From an uncultured Nostoc sp. (GTDB taxonomy: Bacteria > Cyanobacteriota > Cyanobacteriia > Cyanobacteriales > Nostocaceae), in the NCBI RefSeq assembly GCF_937863485.1, contig NZ_CALMFY010000043.1, forward strand, positions 41,506-105,505: 64,000 nucleotides of DNA, given 5' to 3'. Of the stretch, positions 63,424 to 64,000 are shown piece by piece (the stretch's first letter is position 1; each line of letters begins with the position of its first letter). The notes under the pieces are model-generated. The model saw only the letters and a program-made list of their open reading frames with translations, was not told the origin of the DNA and searched no databases. Made by a program: the position numbers and the translations under genes.

Positions 63424-63678
63424 ATGATTAAAAACAGAATTTTAATTTGCACTTTTTTGGCGCTGTCATCAGGTTTTATTGGTGCTTACACCAGTGGGCA
63501 AATTACCATCATGCTGCATAGCCAAAAGTGCCAAAACCAACCTTGGGGTTTCAAGGAGATGTGCAACGCTTGGATGACACCAGGAGCAATATGGCAAGGT
63601 AGCACAACAGGACTATGGACAGGCACAGTCTTAGGGGCCTTTGTTGGTGGTTTGATTACGCGACAAGCTCGTGATTAG
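63424..63678 (+). CDS. Small two-helix membrane protein, hypothetical
   Basis: 84 residues from ATG 63424 (MIKNRILICTFLALSSGFIG), with AGAGG six bases before it. A longer frame from 63346 would run through repeat DNA and is rejected. Two hydrophobic, glycine-rich helices (about 5-25 and 58-78, GLWTGTVLGAFVGGLIT) flank a loop with two Cys (SQKCQNQPWGFKEMCNAW). No family recognised. Confidence 0.65.
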   Translation: MIKNRILICTFLALSSGFIGAYTSGQITIMLHSQKCQNQPWGFKEMCNAWMTPGAIWQGSTTGLWTGTVLGAFVGGLITRQARD

Positions 63679-63682
63679 TCTA

Positions 63683-63969
63683 TAGGACTTACGCAAAATA
63701 TCTCTCAAACTCTGATTTCTCCGTGCCGCGCCAGTTGCTTCTCCTAAGGGAGACGCTGCGCGTAGCAAGATCCCTGTAGGGGTACAAGTCGGGGAACCGC
63801 AGACGCTCTCTACGAGACGCTACGCGAACGCAGGCTCGCTACCGCTGCGCTATCGCCCTTGGCGTCTCCCCTTCTCCCAAAGGGAGAGGCTAGCGCCAAG
63901 GGAGAAGGGTGCACTGGCTTCTCTGTGCCTCTGCGGTTTCGTTATTCCGTAACTTGTGCGTAAGTCCTA
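63683..63969. mobile_element. Repeat block bounded by TAGGACTTACGCA inverted repeats
   Basis: Ends TAGGACTTACGCAAA (63683-63697) and TGTGCGTAAGTCCTA (63955-63969) are inverted repeats (13 of 15 match). Inside are several extended-SIR phrases (CTACGAGACGCTACGCGAACG, given here in parts CTACGAGACGC / TACGCGAACG; CCCTTGGCGTCTCC; GAGAGGCTAGCGCC). No coding frame. A composite non-autonomous element. Confidence 0.6.
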
Positions 63970-64000
63970 GTCTATTGACTACTTAATCAAACGTGAGTTC

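Overview
The window looks like chromosomal DNA of a filamentous, heterocyst-forming cyanobacterium (Nostoc/Anabaena type). It has abundant HIP1 octamers (GCGATCGC), a photosystem II D1 gene (psbA), a cyanobacterial PEP carboxylase, Pkn2-type serine/threonine kinases, two Mo-nitrogenase-C-terminal-domain proteins and an AMIN-domain TonB receptor family. It also has a very high load of short interspersed palindromic repeats (SIRs; core close to GCGATGTCTACGACGGGC followed by TACGCCTACGC). No tRNA, rRNA or CRISPR array was recognised. These calls come from reading the sequence; no database search was run.

Left part (1-18.4 kb), an accessory zone with much decay: an NTPase/CHAT gene broken by a frameshift or deletion and flanked by related tandem repeats; a frameshifted Uma2 nuclease carrying an in-frame SIR; a DUF1016 nuclease; a creatininase-family hydrolase; a cupin pseudogene; a YARHG-tailed kinase; a GIY-YIG protein; a GNAT; a methyltransferase; an OmpR-type regulator next to a PiT phosphate carrier; a candidate Yfr1-type small RNA; a wHTH/HhH gene interrupted by one TAG; and a RelE/ParE-Phd toxin-antitoxin pair with a palindromic operator candidate.

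Middle part (18.4-40.5 kb), metabolic and signalling genes: an MDR oxidoreductase, ilvN, a BON protein, an alpha/beta hydrolase, a CHASE2-kinase, a 1599-residue multi-PAS/GAF hybrid histidine kinase and a histidine phosphatase. A lipoxygenase is followed by a divergent cytochrome P450 and a 193-residue unknown gene, which I read as a candidate oxylipin pathway. An acyl-CoA-dehydrogenase-like flavoprotein and an ACT-domain malic enzyme come next.

Right part (40.8-64 kb): a psbA 3' fragment, then a tandemly duplicated iron-uptake array. Its order is TonB-receptor remnant, AraC/PchR-type regulator, TonB receptor, PepSY protein, TonB receptor, PepSY remnant, AraC remnant, TonB-receptor pseudogene, PepSY protein. 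The unit [regulator - receptor - PepSY] has been copied about three times, and each copy is at a different stage of decay. An SIR element encodes part of the receptor signal peptide. Beyond the array lie intact psbA, an MBOAT O-acyltransferase with an SGNH/DUF1574 partner carrying four tandem N-terminal repeats, a small membrane protein, ppc, and repeat-rich ends.

The most notable themes are (1) the lipoxygenase-P450 pair, (2) the decaying receptor array, (3) repeats recruited into or inserted within reading frames, and (4) several MITE-like repeat families with recognisable terminal inverted repeats.
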